Position numbers and translations under genes: made by a program. A stretch of DNA of 64,000 bases from Pseudohoeflea sp964511625 (GTDB lineage Bacteria > Pseudomonadota > Alphaproteobacteria > Rhizobiales > Rhizobiaceae): contig CAZEJG010000015.1 in assembly GCA_964511625.1 (NCBI GenBank), positions 1-64,000 of the forward strand, in the 5' to 3' direction. Below the pieces are notes generated by a model that worked only from the letters and a program-made list of their open reading frames with translations, ran no database searches and was not told the DNA's origin. Positions 8,706 through 18,531 of this stretch are shown here, piece by piece (the stretch's first letter is position 1; each line of letters starts with the position of its first letter).

Positions 8706-9854
8706 TCACCGCGCCTCGGTGGCGATATCGTCGCGGATGGCAATCTCGAAACTGTAGCCTTCGCGGCTGCCGCCGAAACGCGGTGTGGAGCCGAGTTGCC
8801 GCGCCATCGACATGATGACGCGATTGCCGAGCCCCTCGACCGGCTTGTCCTGGTCGCTCCCGGAACCGATGCCGTCGTCGCTCAGCTTGAGCCGGTAGTC
8901 GCGGCCTTCCTGGGCGCCGACGATTTGCACGAGCCCCGAAGACCGCCCGCGGAAGGCGTGCTTGAAGGAATTGGTGATGAACTCGTTGACGATGACCGCG
9001 AAGGCTGTCGCCTTCGGTGGCTCGACGCGGATCGGCGCCATCTCCACCTCAAGCGACACACCCGCCGGGGCCGACTGGCGCAGGAGTGTTGCCAGCCGCT
9101 CGCCGAGCTGCGGCAGCGAGACATATCCGTGCTCGCTTGAGAGATAGAGTTCCTGGTGCAGCGAACTGATCGCGCCGACGCGCGAGGCCGCCGACTGAAG
9201 CACCTTCTTCGTGTCCGGGTTCTTCTCCCGGCGCATCTGCATGGTCAGGAACGAGGTGACCATGGCGAGCGAGTTCTTGACCCGGTGATCGACCTCGCGT
9301 GCGAGCAGGTCGCGCTCGGCGAGCGAATCTTCGAGCTCGCGGCGGATGGTGATTTCGGTCTTGAGCCGGCGTCGGAGTTCGAGCTGCGCCATCACCTGGT
9401 CGCCGAGGACCCGCAGCGCAAACCGCTGATCTTCGTCGAGCCGTCGCGGCACGTGGTCGAGCACGCAGAGCATGCCGAGCGGCAGGCCGTCCTCGGTGGT
9501 CAGCGGTGCACCGGCATAAAACCGCACCGGCTTTTCGCCGGCACGGACGATCTCCATGTCCGCCGTGCGCTGGTCGACCGTAGTGTCCTCGATCTCGAAA
9601 ATGTCCTGCTGGCTCATGCCGTGGGCGCAGATCGAGTTCTCGAGCCCGGTTTGATCGCCCTCGAAGCCCTGCTTCGCCTTGAACCACTGCCGGTCCCGGT
9701 CGACGAGCGAGACAAGCGAGACCGGCGCGCCGGTGATCTTGGAGGCAAGGGCAACGAGATTATCGAATTCGGATTCTGGCAGCGTGTCGAGGATCTGATA
9801 GGCCGTGAGCCTGTCGAGGCGCTCTTCCTCGCGCGGGTGGGGATCGGCCTTCAA
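8706..9854 (-). CDS. GAF-domain sensor histidine kinase, HisKA_2 type
   Basis: 382 aa from a TTG start at 9854 (AGGA seven bases upstream; the frame has no equally good ATG). Residues 20-165 form a GAF domain of the kind found in light or redox sensors (LVSLVDRDRQWFKA, SICAHG, FYAGAPL). The phospho-acceptor is His190 in EVDHRVKNSLAMV, the HisKA_2/HWE-like dimerisation motif. The ATPase N box is VNEFITNSFKHAF, followed by LSDDGIGS. There is no membrane segment, so it is cytoplasmic. No response regulator is adjacent. HisKA_2 kinases often feed the general stress response in Rhizobiales, but that role is only a guess here. Confidence 0.88.
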   Translation of the reverse strand: MKADPHPREEERLDRLTAYQILDTLPESEFDNLVALASKITGAPVSLVSLVDRDRQWFKAKQGFEGDQTGLENSICAHGMSQQDIFEIEDTTVDQRTADMEIVRAGEKPVRFYAGAPLTTEDGLPLGMLCVLDHVPRRLDEDQRFALRVLGDQVMAQLELRRRLKTEITIRRELEDSLAERDLLAREVDHRVKNSLAMVTSFLTMQMRREKNPDTKKVLQSAASRVGAISSLHQELYLSSEHGYVSLPQLGERLATLLRQSAPAGVSLEVEMAPIRVEPPKATAFAVIVNEFITNSFKHAFRGRSSGLVQIVGAQEGRDYRLKLSDDGIGSGSDQDKPVEGLGNRVIMSMARQLGSTPRFGGSREGYSFEIAIRDDIATEAR

Positions 9855-9951
9855 TGAGTAGTCCTGACAATTCGGTGTTTTCGAAAATATGGACTGCCGC
9901 CCGGCAAAACGGAAGAGTCATATTTCATCGGATGTAGGGCTTGGCGGCGGA

Positions 9952-10797
<846 letters not shown>

Positions 10798-10936
10798 GCC
10801 TGTCCTCTGTGTCCATCCTGAACACCACAAAGGCGCTTGACGCGCAAGCGCAACCGATACCCGGGCCCGTTGCGCCAGATCAAAGCCTGCCATGCCACCC
10901 CCGTTCATGATGGTGAAAACCGAATGGAGGAAACAC

Positions 10937-11308
10937 ATGTCGCACTTTCACATCCGCCTCGAAATGGCCCGCAACAAGGACTTCCCGGAGGGCAACCCGG
11001 CGCGCGGCTACGATATCGTCGCACCGCTCGACGAAGGCGGCCACCTCGACCGCGACGCCTGGAAAAAGGCGCCCACCTCGGCGACAGTGACCCGCTTCTG
11101 GGACGGCGAGCGCGCCGCGCTCGGCCAACTGGTCTGGCACCGCAAGGGCGGTTGGGCCTTCGACTTCGAACCGGGCCGGGAAGACGACGACGAAACCGGC
11201 TTCCGCTTCGCCGATCATGCCTTCACGCCGGGCGAATACGTCTCGGTGCGCGATCACGGCGCCGACGAGCTGCACACATTCGTGGTGAAATCGGTGACGC
11301 CCGCCTGA
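10937..11308 (+). CDS. Conserved hypothetical protein
   Basis: 123 aa from the ATG at 10937 (GGAGGAA six bases upstream), divergent from the MoxR-like gene with a 139-base spacer. The protein is soluble, acidic and has no signal peptide. Segments such as MSHFHIRLEMAR and FEPGREDDDETGFRF look like a family I remember as widespread among Rhizobiaceae hypotheticals, but no function or named domain is recognisable. Confidence 0.75.
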   Translation: MSHFHIRLEMARNKDFPEGNPARGYDIVAPLDEGGHLDRDAWKKAPTSATVTRFWDGERAALGQLVWHRKGGWAFDFEPGREDDDETGFRFADHAFTPGEYVSVRDHGADELHTFVVKSVTPA

Positions 11309-11456
11309 CGGGAATATTCAATCTGGGCGGAAAATTTGAGCATGGGTAGCCTTCTGTCGCTCCATCTGGATGATCGCTTCAGATGTCGGCTGTGTGTATC
11401 CCATGTGCTGTGCGGTCGTTTTATTGTAGCTTTCCCTTAATAGGAGAGTCGACCAA

Positions 11457-12182
11457 TTGGAAAACCGCAGATTGTCTATAGAACGGCCGATCTCGATAGT
11501 CTCTCGTCAGCTGTTTTTCGTTTTCCTTATCCTCCTCATGGAGGTTATGACGCTGGGGGCGTGCAGCAATTCAAATTCCTGGCGCCAGAAGCTGACGGTG
11601 GGGGTGGAAACGCCCGACGGCGTCAAATCTGCTGCAAGCGTCGTTTCTGTAACCATGACTGATACCCATGGCTATGAGTGGATTACACCGCCGGAGGCGC
11701 GCGGGGCGCGTTACGATCGAACCGGGGAAGCGGTGGTAATGGAGGTCGCGCCGGGGCGCTACATCTTCGTTCTTCTAGAGGACATGCCCTATGCGACAAA
11801 TGTGATTTTTCCCGACAAGCCGCCGGTGGAGACAGCTCCGAAGCTTTCGCGGCTACGGGTGAGTCGCGAGCTGACACCCGAGCAATATCCGCTCATGGTC
11901 ACTTTTGATGACATCAATGATCCGGCGAGCGTGAAACGTGTCGATCCGGACGATCTCACCGCTTCCTTCGGTCCTGGCTACACGCTCGTATCGTTAGAGC
12001 TGGAGATCACCGACGAAAAGGTGACACATGGCCGGGTGGAGGCGGTTTTGGGATGGCTGGAGAAAATCGGTCGCGAGCGGACGACCTTGATTCCCAATCC
12101 GCCACGTCTGCGCAAAGACGCATCCGATCCGGAAATCCAATACCTCACACCAGGTCCTTTCTCTACGGAGCTCTTCAAATGA
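11457..12182 (+). CDS. Probable lipoprotein, unknown function
   Basis: 241 aa from a TTG start at 11457 (AGGAGA nine bases upstream). The hydrophobic stretch LFFVFLILLMEVM ends in the lipobox LGAC with the lipidated cysteine at position 36. The rest is a soluble domain of beta-rich appearance without a motif I know. Base composition and codon use are less GC-biased than the neighbours, suggesting acquisition. Its stop overlaps the start of the dead lipase-like gene (ATGA, 12179-12182), so the two were once a coupled pair. One reading is an immunity or accessory lipoprotein for that hydrolase; this is inference. Confidence 0.65.
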   Translation: MENRRLSIERPISIVSRQLFFVFLILLMEVMTLGACSNSNSWRQKLTVGVETPDGVKSAASVVSVTMTDTHGYEWITPPEARGARYDRTGEAVVMEVAPGRYIFVLLEDMPYATNVIFPDKPPVETAPKLSRLRVSRELTPEQYPLMVTFDDINDPASVKRVDPDDLTASFGPGYTLVSLELEITDEKVTHGRVEAVLGWLEKIGRERTTLIPNPPRLRKDASDPEIQYLTPGPFSTELFK

Positions 12183-12436
12183 GTATTTCACCGGATCTGT
12201 TTATGGCCATCCTATCCATCGAATCGTAAAATCGGCGCTATGATGCCGGTATTGCGGTCGCGAATGGTACCGGCATTGGCGATGCAATGGTGATCGACCG
12301 AACTGCTGTCGGCATCTAGGAGCCGCAGTACCAAGAATTGCAAGCCGCTGGCTTTTACGCCGCCGCCTATCAGTGGAACGGCGAAACCATCATCTCTTAG
12401 CGAGGGACAGACAATCTCAGGCTGGAAGCAAAATAG
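12179..12436 (+). pseudogene. Remnant of a lipase-like gene, N-terminal part only
   Basis: From the ATG at 12179 one reading frame runs for 85 codons without a frameshift but with stops at 12227 (TAA), 12317 (TAG) and 12398 (TAG). The fragments read MSISPDLFMAILSIES, then NRRYDAGIAVANGTGIGDAM, then FYAAAYQWNGETIIS, then RGTDN. The order 'FYAAAY..W....IIS(Y)RGTDN' is how class-3-lipase-like alpha/beta hydrolases of Proteobacteria begin; two of the stops fall where tyrosine is expected. Resemblance ends near 12415 and the catalytic serine region is missing, so the gene is both mutated and truncated. Confidence 0.7.
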
Positions 12437-12452
12437 CCCGCCTGATGGGCGG
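12430..12452 (-). terminator. Weak terminator behind the ABC-F gene
   Basis: On the minus strand a five-base-pair CCGCC/GGCGG stem with a five-base loop is followed by GCTATTTTG. It lies 18 bases after the ABC-F stop. The stem is short, so termination may be partial. Confidence 0.45.
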
Positions 12453-12469
12453 CGTCCTGTGAAGCCGGC

Positions 12470-14296
12470 TCAGGACTCGATTTCCTCGCGCAGCATTTCG
12501 AGTTCGAGCCATTCGCTTTCCATCGCCTCGAGTTCGGCACGCACGGCCTCGAGGTTCCTGGCGAGCTTGGCGAAACCGTCCGGGTCGCGAGCGAAAAGCT
12601 TGGGGTCGGCCATCTTCGTTTCGATCTCTGCGATCTTCTTCTCGGCCTCCGCGATCCGGCCCGGAAGCGTCTCCAGCGCGAATTTCTGCTTGTAGGACAG
12701 CTTCTTCGAGCTCCCGCCCGAAGCGGGTTTCTCGTTGCCGCCGTCGGATTTTTTCGCCTTGGCGGCGTCGGCCGAAGCCTTCTCCGCCTTCGCATCGTCG
12801 CGGCGCTGCGCCAGCATGTCGGTGTAGCCGCCGGCATAGACGATCCAGCGCCCGTCGGGGCTGAGCGGATCGGCCGGCGCGATGGTCACCGCCGCCGTGC
12901 GGTCGAGGAAATCACGATCGTGGCTGACGAGCAGCACGGTGCCGACATAGCCGGTAACGATCTCCTCGAGCAGATCCAGTGTCTCCATGTCGAGATCGTT
13001 TGTCGGCTCGTCGAGGATCAAGAGGTTCGACGGCTTGGCCAGGATGCGGGCCAGAACCAGCCGCGCCTTTTCGCCGCCCGAAAGATTGCGGATCGGCGTA
13101 CGCGCCTGCTCCGGCGCGAACAGGAAATCCTTCATGTAGCCGGTGACGTGCTTCTGCTCGCCGTTGACGAGGAGGTTCTCGCCGCGGCCGTCGGTGAGAT
13201 AATGGGCGAGCGTGTCGTCGGGATCGAGCGCGTCGCGCTTTTGGTCGAGGCGCGCGATCTCCAGATTGGTGCCGAGCTTGACGAAGCCTGAATCCGGCGC
13301 GAGTTCGCCGGTGAGCATCTTCAGGAGCGTCGTCTTACCGGCGCCATTGGGACCGACGAAACCGATGCACTCGCCGCGATGGATGCGGAGCGAGAAGTCG
13401 CGCACGATCGGCCGGCTGTCATAGGTCTTGGCGATGCCTTCCGCTTCCACCACCAGCTTGCCGGAATCGCGCGCCTCGCTGACCTGGACGCTGGCGCGGC
13501 CCTGCGGTCCACGGTGCTCGCGGTGTTCCTTCCTGAGCTGATGCAGTTCGCCGAGACGGCGAACATTCCGCTTCCGCCGGGCCGTCACGCCATAGCGCAG
13601 CCAGTGCTCCTCACGCTCGATCTGGCGGCCGAGCTTGTGCTGCTCAACGGCCTCGGCCTCCAGCACCTCGTCGCGCCAGGCCTCGAAATGGGAGAAATCC
13701 TTCTCCAGCCGCTGGGCACGGCCGCGATCGAGCCAGAGGGTGACCCGGCTGACGCGTTCGAGAAAGCGCCGGTCGTGCGAGATCACCAGAACGGCGCTCT
13801 TCATGCGGCGGATTTCCTCTTCCAGCCATTCGATGGCCGGCAGGTCGAGATGGTTGGTCGGCTCGTCGAGCAGCAGGATGTCCGGATCCGGCGCCAGCGC
13901 GCGGGCGAGAGCCGCGCGTCGCGCCTCGCCGCCCGACAGCGAGGCCGGATTTTCCTCGCCGGTGAGGCCGAGCTGGTCGAGCAGATAGGTGACGCGATGG
14001 AGGTCGTCGGCGGGACCGAGGCCCGCTTCCGCATAGGCGCGTACCGTGTCGAAGCCGTCGAAATCCGGCGACTGCGAGAGATAGCGCACGGTCGAGGACG
14101 GATGCCGGAAGATCTCGCCCGACTGCGGCTCAACCTGACCGGCGGCGATCTTCAGAAGCGTCGACTTGCCCGAGCCGTTGCGGCCGACCAGGCAGATCCG
14201 GTCGCCCGGTTCCACCTGCAGGTCGACACCGTCGAGCAGCGGCGTGCCGCCGAAGGACAGCGAGACGGCTTCGAGTTTGAGGATCGGCGGCGCCAT
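12470..14296 (-). CDS. ABC-F family ATPase (Uup-like)
   Basis: 608 aa with two ATP-binding cassettes and no membrane domain. The first has Walker A GRNGSGKST near residue 39 and signature LSGGEARRA. The second has Walker A GPNGAGKTT near 319 and signature LSGGEKARL. The inter-domain linker is charged, and the C-terminal 90 residues are Lys/Glu-rich and predicted coiled coil, as in Uup. Family members act on the ribosome or on branched DNA intermediates rather than in transport. Its start is one base from the stop of the pyrophosphokinase gene, so the two may share a transcript. Confidence 0.9.
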   Translation of the reverse strand: MAPPILKLEAVSLSFGGTPLLDGVDLQVEPGDRICLVGRNGSGKSTLLKIAAGQVEPQSGEIFRHPSSTVRYLSQSPDFDGFDTVRAYAEAGLGPADDLHRVTYLLDQLGLTGEENPASLSGGEARRAALARALAPDPDILLLDEPTNHLDLPAIEWLEEEIRRMKSAVLVISHDRRFLERVSRVTLWLDRGRAQRLEKDFSHFEAWRDEVLEAEAVEQHKLGRQIEREEHWLRYGVTARRKRNVRRLGELHQLRKEHREHRGPQGRASVQVSEARDSGKLVVEAEGIAKTYDSRPIVRDFSLRIHRGECIGFVGPNGAGKTTLLKMLTGELAPDSGFVKLGTNLEIARLDQKRDALDPDDTLAHYLTDGRGENLLVNGEQKHVTGYMKDFLFAPEQARTPIRNLSGGEKARLVLARILAKPSNLLILDEPTNDLDMETLDLLEEIVTGYVGTVLLVSHDRDFLDRTAAVTIAPADPLSPDGRWIVYAGGYTDMLAQRRDDAKAEKASADAAKAKKSDGGNEKPASGGSSKKLSYKQKFALETLPGRIAEAEKKIAEIETKMADPKLFARDPDGFAKLARNLEAVRAELEAMESEWLELEMLREEIES

Positions 14297-14297
14297 G

Positions 14298-14945
14298 TCA
14301 GCTCCCGGAAAAATCGTGCGGACGGGCGATCAGCAGACCGCGTCCGGATGTGAGGCCGATCGTGACCGTGCCCTCGGCGATGTTGGACAAGGTGCGCGAA
14401 CTGCCGAAGGGCATGTCGAGCCCGTCGAGCGGATAGCGCGCGTTCTCGATGACGATGCCGCTCATGTCGGAGAAGGGCAGGATGGAGAACAGCGACCCCT
14501 TCGGCAGCTCGAGCGTGAAGCGCCCCGGCAGCACCGGAACCGCTTCTTCATCTCCCGAGGTCAGCACGATCGAAAGACCGCGCTCGGCGAGCGCGATCGC
14601 CTTGATCATGTGCAGGCCGGCATGGTCGGTCCGCTCGCCCTCGAGCGCGCCGACGAAGACGAGCCGCGTCGCCCCGCGCTCGATCGCCGCCTCGATGGCG
14701 AGTTCGCCGTCGGTGAAATTCTTCTCGGCGGGATGGACCTGTCGCTGGACGTCCGGCCACGCCTCGTGATCGCTCTGAACGGCGGAATCGAAATCCCCCA
14801 TCCAGAGTTCCGGCGTCAGCCCCAGCGCCGTGGCGTGGCGGATGCCGCTGTCGGCGGCGATCACACGGGCGCCGTCGACGAGCGCGCGGACGCGGTCGTC
14901 GACGGAAAGAGCACCGCCGAGCAGGATTGCAAAAGTGGTCGTCAT
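14298..14945 (-). CDS. thiN: Thiamine pyrophosphokinase
   Basis: 215 aa from the ATG at 14945. It transfers pyrophosphate from ATP to thiamine to give thiamine diphosphate. Diagnostic segments are DSGIRHATALGL, WMGDFDS and EGERTDH. Longer in-frame starts are rejected because they would run into the divergent thiamine riboswitch. Its position back to back with thiBPQ makes physiological sense: imported thiamine is directly activated, and the product is the riboswitch ligand. Confidence 0.9.
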   Translation of the reverse strand: MTTTFAILLGGALSVDDRVRALVDGARVIAADSGIRHATALGLTPELWMGDFDSAVQSDHEAWPDVQRQVHPAEKNFTDGELAIEAAIERGATRLVFVGALEGERTDHAGLHMIKAIALAERGLSIVLTSGDEEAVPVLPGRFTLELPKGSLFSILPFSDMSGIVIENARYPLDGLDMPFGSSRTLSNIAEGTVTIGLTSGRGLLIARPHDFSGS

Positions 14946-15013
14946 CGGGTCAGCCACATAGCAGGTTTTGCGCCCCTTGCCAGAGGCGCGCGCGCATTCT
15001 ATGTCTTGGGACG

Positions 15014-15103
15014 CTCTAACGGGGTGCCCGGCGACAGCCGGGCTGAGAGGCATCAGCCAACCCGAAGAACCTGATCCGGTTAGCACCGGCGGAGGGATTA
15101 GAG
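15014..15103 (+). promoter_or_regulatory. TPP riboswitch (THI element) controlling thiBPQ
   Basis: The canonical blocks are present in order: CGGGGTGCC, GGGCTGAGAGG, ACCCGAAGAACCTGATC and AGCACCGGCGGAGGGA. The closing stem P1 pairs CTCTAA (15014-15019) with TTAGAG (15098-15103). Binding of thiamine diphosphate is expected to switch off the thiB start 54 bases downstream. Confidence 0.95.
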
Positions 15104-15113
15104 GTCGCGCCAA

Positions 15114-15151
15114 GCGCCTTGTTCCCTTTCAACACGAACAAGAGGAGGCGC
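15114..15151 (+). promoter_or_regulatory. Shine-Dalgarno-sequestering hairpin of the thiB leader
   Basis: GCGCC (15114-15118) can pair with GGCGC (15147-15151), and TTGTTC with GAACAA inside it. This buries the AGGAGG at 15143-15148, six bases or so before the thiB start. It is a plausible expression platform for translational control by the riboswitch. The pairing is read by eye; no folding was computed. Confidence 0.55.
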
Positions 15152-15156
15152 GCCCC

Positions 15157-16173
15157 ATGCGTTCCAAGACATTCCTTTCACCCATTGCCCTGCTCGCGGC
15201 AACGGTCTCCATTGCCCCGCTCGCCGCCCATGCGACGGACAAGACGCTCACCGTCTACACCTATGAGAGCTTCATCGCCGAATGGGGCCCCGGCCCGCTC
15301 GTCAAGGAAGCCTTCGAGGCCGAATGCGACTGCACGCTCAACTGGGTGGGCGTCGAGGACGGCGTGGCGCTTCTCAATCGTATCAAGCTCGAAGGCGACA
15401 CGGCGGAGGCCGGCGTGGTGCTCGGTCTCGACACCAATCTCGTCGCCGAGGCCAAGGGCACCGGTCTCTTCGCGCCCAACGACATCGACACGTCGGCCGT
15501 CGATGTGCCCGGTGGTTTTGCGGACGACACTTTCGTGCCCTTCGACTACGGCTATTTCGCCGTCGTCTACGACACCCAGGCAATCGACAACCCGCCCACG
15601 AGCCTGAAGGAACTGGTCGAGGGCGATCCGGCGCAGAAGATCGTCATTGAGGATCCGCGCACCTCGACGCCGGGCCTCGGCCTGCTTCTCTGGATGAAGA
15701 AGGTTTACGGCGACGCCGCTGCCGATGCCTGGACAAAACTCTCGGACCGCATCCTCACTGTGACCCCGGGCTGGTCGGAAGCCTACGGCCTGTTCACCGA
15801 CGGCGAGGCGCCGATGGTCCTGTCCTATACCACCTCGCCGGCCTACCACATGGTCGCCGAGGATTCGGACCGTTACCAGGCGGCCTCCTTCGCGGAAGGC
15901 CACTACATGCAGATCGAGGTGGCGGGCCTGCTCAAGGCGGCACCTGACATGGATCTGGCAAAACAGTTCCTCGCCTTCATGACGACCCCGGCCTTTCAGG
16001 ACACCATTCCGACCCACAACTGGATGCTGCCGGCAGCCGCCATCGACATGGAACTGCCCGACGCCTTCGACAAACTGGTCGAGCCGGAGAACGCCCTGCT
16101 CTTTTCGCCCGAGGAAGTGGCGGAGAACCGCAAGGCCTGGATCGACGAATGGACCGCGGCGATGAGCCGCTGA
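15157..16173 (+). CDS. thiB: Thiamine ABC transporter, periplasmic binding protein
   Basis: 338 aa from the ATG at 15157 with AGAGGAGG upstream. A signal peptide covers about residues 1-25 (cleavage near AHA-TDK). The mature start KTLTVYTYESFIAEWGPGP and the segment AEAGVVLGLDTNL are typical of ThiB, the periplasmic receptor for thiamine and its phosphates. It is the first gene of thiBPQ, 10 bases before thiP, with the riboswitch in its leader. Confidence 0.94.
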   Translation: MRSKTFLSPIALLAATVSIAPLAAHATDKTLTVYTYESFIAEWGPGPLVKEAFEAECDCTLNWVGVEDGVALLNRIKLEGDTAEAGVVLGLDTNLVAEAKGTGLFAPNDIDTSAVDVPGGFADDTFVPFDYGYFAVVYDTQAIDNPPTSLKELVEGDPAQKIVIEDPRTSTPGLGLLLWMKKVYGDAAADAWTKLSDRILTVTPGWSEAYGLFTDGEAPMVLSYTTSPAYHMVAEDSDRYQAASFAEGHYMQIEVAGLLKAAPDMDLAKQFLAFMTTPAFQDTIPTHNWMLPAAAIDMELPDAFDKLVEPENALLFSPEEVAENRKAWIDEWTAAMSR

Positions 16174-16183
16174 TCTGGCGCGG

Positions 16184-17815
16184 ATGCCCCCCACCCATCT
16201 CACCCGCGCCGAAACCCGCGCCGCCATGTTCGGCGGCGCGGGAGCCATCGCCCTTGTGGGGCTCGGCATTCTGGTGCCGGTCGCGACCCTGCTCTGGCGC
16301 GGGACAGAAACATCCTTCGGTTTCGGATTCGATCCCTATCTCTGGCGGATCACCCGCTTCACCCTGTGGCAGGCGGCACTCTCGACCGCACTGTCCGTTC
16401 TCTTCGCCATTCCGCTCGCCCGCGCGCTTGCCCGCCGGCCGGACTTTCCGGGCCGCGTCTGGATCCTGCGCCTCTTCGCCGTGCCGCTCGGCCTGCCGCC
16501 GCTGGTGGCGGCACTCGGCATCCTCTCCGTGTGGGGCAACAACGGGGCGATCAACCGGCTGCTGGCCGAACTGTTCGGTACGACGCCCTTCTCGATCTAC
16601 GGCCTGACCGGCATCCTGATCGCCCACGTCTTCTTCAACCTGCCGCTCGCGGCCCGCCTGATGCTGCTGGGCCTCGAACGCCAGCCGCAGGAATACTGGA
16701 AGAACGCAGCCATTCTGGGCATGGGCGGCTGGACCACCTTCCGGCTCATCGAGTGGCCGGCGATGGCACGGCCTGCGGCGGGCGCGGCCGGCCTCGTTTT
16801 CATGCTTTGCGTAACCTCCTTCACCCTCGTACTCATCCTCGGCGGCGGACCGGGGGCGACGACGCTGGAAGTGGCGATCTTCCAGGCGCTGCGCTTCGAA
16901 TTCGACCCGCCCCGCGCCATCTGGCTCGCCGTCATCCAGATCGTGCTGACGAGCGTCGCCCTTCTCCTCCTCCGGCTGTTGGGGGGAGACGACGACCGGT
17001 CGCAATTGCTTGCCATCGGCCGCGACCGCCCCGACGCGAAGGGGGGGATGGCTCGCGCGGCTGACGCGATGCTGATCGTCTTGGGAGCGACCTTTGTCTT
17101 CGCCCCGATGGCCGCAACGCTGATCTCCGGACTGACGGCGGATTTCTCGCGACTCGTCTTACGGCCCGCCCTCTGGCAGGCGATCGCCACCAGCCTCGGC
17201 ATCGCCGCAGGCGCCGCGACCCTCTCGATCCTCGTCGCGCTGTTGCTGATCCGCGCCCGCTTCGGAGAAGCCTCGGAACGGACCAACGGTCGGCGCGCCC
17301 TCGACGGCATCGCCGGCGCCACCGGCTCGCTGGTGCTCTTGGTACCGCCGGTCGTCATGGGGGCCGGATGGTTTCTGCTGCTGCGCGGAGGCCGGTCTTC
17401 GCTCGTCGCACCGCTCGCCATCATCATCACCATCAACGCGATGATGGCGCTGCCCTTCGTCATGCGGGTTCTCGAGACCGCCTACCGCGCCGTCCTCAAC
17501 CGCAACGGACGGCTCGCCCTGTCCCTCGGCGTGACCGGCTGGAATCGCATCCGCCGGATCGACCTGCCCGCACTCGCCAAACCGCTCAGGGCCGCCTTCG
17601 CCTTCGCCATGGCGCTTTCGCTCGGCGATCTCGGCGCCATCGCGCTGTTCGGCAACGAGAACCTCGCCACCCTTCCCTGGCTTCTCTACCAGTCGATGGG
17701 CAGCTACCGGACCACCGACGCCGCCGGGATCGCGCTCGTGCTCGGCGTCCTCTGCGTCACCCTGATGATATTCGCCGACCGTTCGCCGGTCGGCCGCACC
17801 GGAGAAAACGCGTGA
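16184..17815 (+). CDS. thiP: Thiamine ABC transporter permease
   Basis: 543 aa. About twelve hydrophobic segments are arranged as two homologous halves, each with a binding-protein-dependent transport signature (EYWKNAAILGMGGW in the first half, and the corresponding LALSLGVTGWNRIRRIDLP in the second). A single duplicated permease is the normal build for ThiP. It forms the inner-membrane channel with ThiB and ThiQ. The ATG at 16184 lacks a strong ribosome site, suggesting coupling to thiB. The stop overlaps the thiQ GTG by four bases. Confidence 0.93.
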   Translation: MPPTHLTRAETRAAMFGGAGAIALVGLGILVPVATLLWRGTETSFGFGFDPYLWRITRFTLWQAALSTALSVLFAIPLARALARRPDFPGRVWILRLFAVPLGLPPLVAALGILSVWGNNGAINRLLAELFGTTPFSIYGLTGILIAHVFFNLPLAARLMLLGLERQPQEYWKNAAILGMGGWTTFRLIEWPAMARPAAGAAGLVFMLCVTSFTLVLILGGGPGATTLEVAIFQALRFEFDPPRAIWLAVIQIVLTSVALLLLRLLGGDDDRSQLLAIGRDRPDAKGGMARAADAMLIVLGATFVFAPMAATLISGLTADFSRLVLRPALWQAIATSLGIAAGAATLSILVALLLIRARFGEASERTNGRRALDGIAGATGSLVLLVPPVVMGAGWFLLLRGGRSSLVAPLAIIITINAMMALPFVMRVLETAYRAVLNRNGRLALSLGVTGWNRIRRIDLPALAKPLRAAFAFAMALSLGDLGAIALFGNENLATLPWLLYQSMGSYRTTDAAGIALVLGVLCVTLMIFADRSPVGRTGENA

Positions 17816-18531
17816 AGCCTGCCCTTGAAATGCGTGGTGTCGAGCGAAAGCTCGGCGGCACCACGATGCGCTTCGATTTCAGCCGGCAGAAGGGATCGGT
17901 CACCGCCATCCTGGGCCCTTCGGGCTCCGGCAAGTCGACGCTCCTCAACCTGGTCGCCGGCTTTCTCCGCCCCGATCGCGGCGAGGTCCGGATCGACGGG
18001 AAGGATGTCGGCGAGCTTCCGCCGGGCGACCGCGGCGTTTCCATGGTGTTCCAGGACAACAACCTCTTCGCCCATCTCGACATCGCGACCAATATTGGTC
18101 TCGGGCTCGATCCCGCCCTCAGGCTCGGTGCGCAGATGCGGGACCGGATCGCGACCGCGCTCGAACGGGTGGGGCTCGCCGGTTTCGAAAAACGCCTGCC
18201 GGGCACCCTCTCGGGCGGTGAGCGCCAGCGCGTTGCACTCGCACGCGCCTTTGCCAGGGCACGGCCGCTCCTGCTTCTCGACGAACCCTTCGACGGCCTC
18301 GGTCCCGGGCTCGCCGCCGACATGCTGGAACTGATGCTGGAAATCCGCGCGGACGTCGATGCCACCGTCCTGATGGTCACCCACGATCCGCGCGAGGCAG
18401 CGACAGCGGCCGACCAGGTGCTCTTCGTTGATCACGGTGCGATCGCCGCCGATGGGCCGATGGACGGCTTCTTCGAGCGCGAGGACCTGCCCGCACTCAG
18501 CGCCTATCTGCGCGGCCGGCCGGACCGCTAG
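17812..18531 (+). CDS. thiQ: Thiamine ABC transporter ATPase
   Basis: 239 aa from a GTG start at 17812 that overlaps the thiP stop (GTGA). Walker A is GPSGSGKST at about residue 38, Q-loop VFQDNNLF, signature LSGGERQRVA, Walker B LLLLDEPFDGL, and H-loop VTHD. It energises ThiP. Final gene of the riboswitch-controlled operon. Confidence 0.94.
   Translation: MKPALEMRGVERKLGGTTMRFDFSRQKGSVTAILGPSGSGKSTLLNLVAGFLRPDRGEVRIDGKDVGELPPGDRGVSMVFQDNNLFAHLDIATNIGLGLDPALRLGAQMRDRIATALERVGLAGFEKRLPGTLSGGERQRVALARAFARARPLLLLDEPFDGLGPGLAADMLELMLEIRADVDATVLMVTHDPREAATAADQVLFVDHGAIAADGPMDGFFEREDLPALSAYLRGRPDR

Noticed and set aside
14946..15156. Longer forms of thiB and of the pyrophosphokinase that extend into this space
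   Set aside because: The space is filled by the TPP riboswitch and the leader hairpin; the inner ATGs have ribosome sites and family N-termini.
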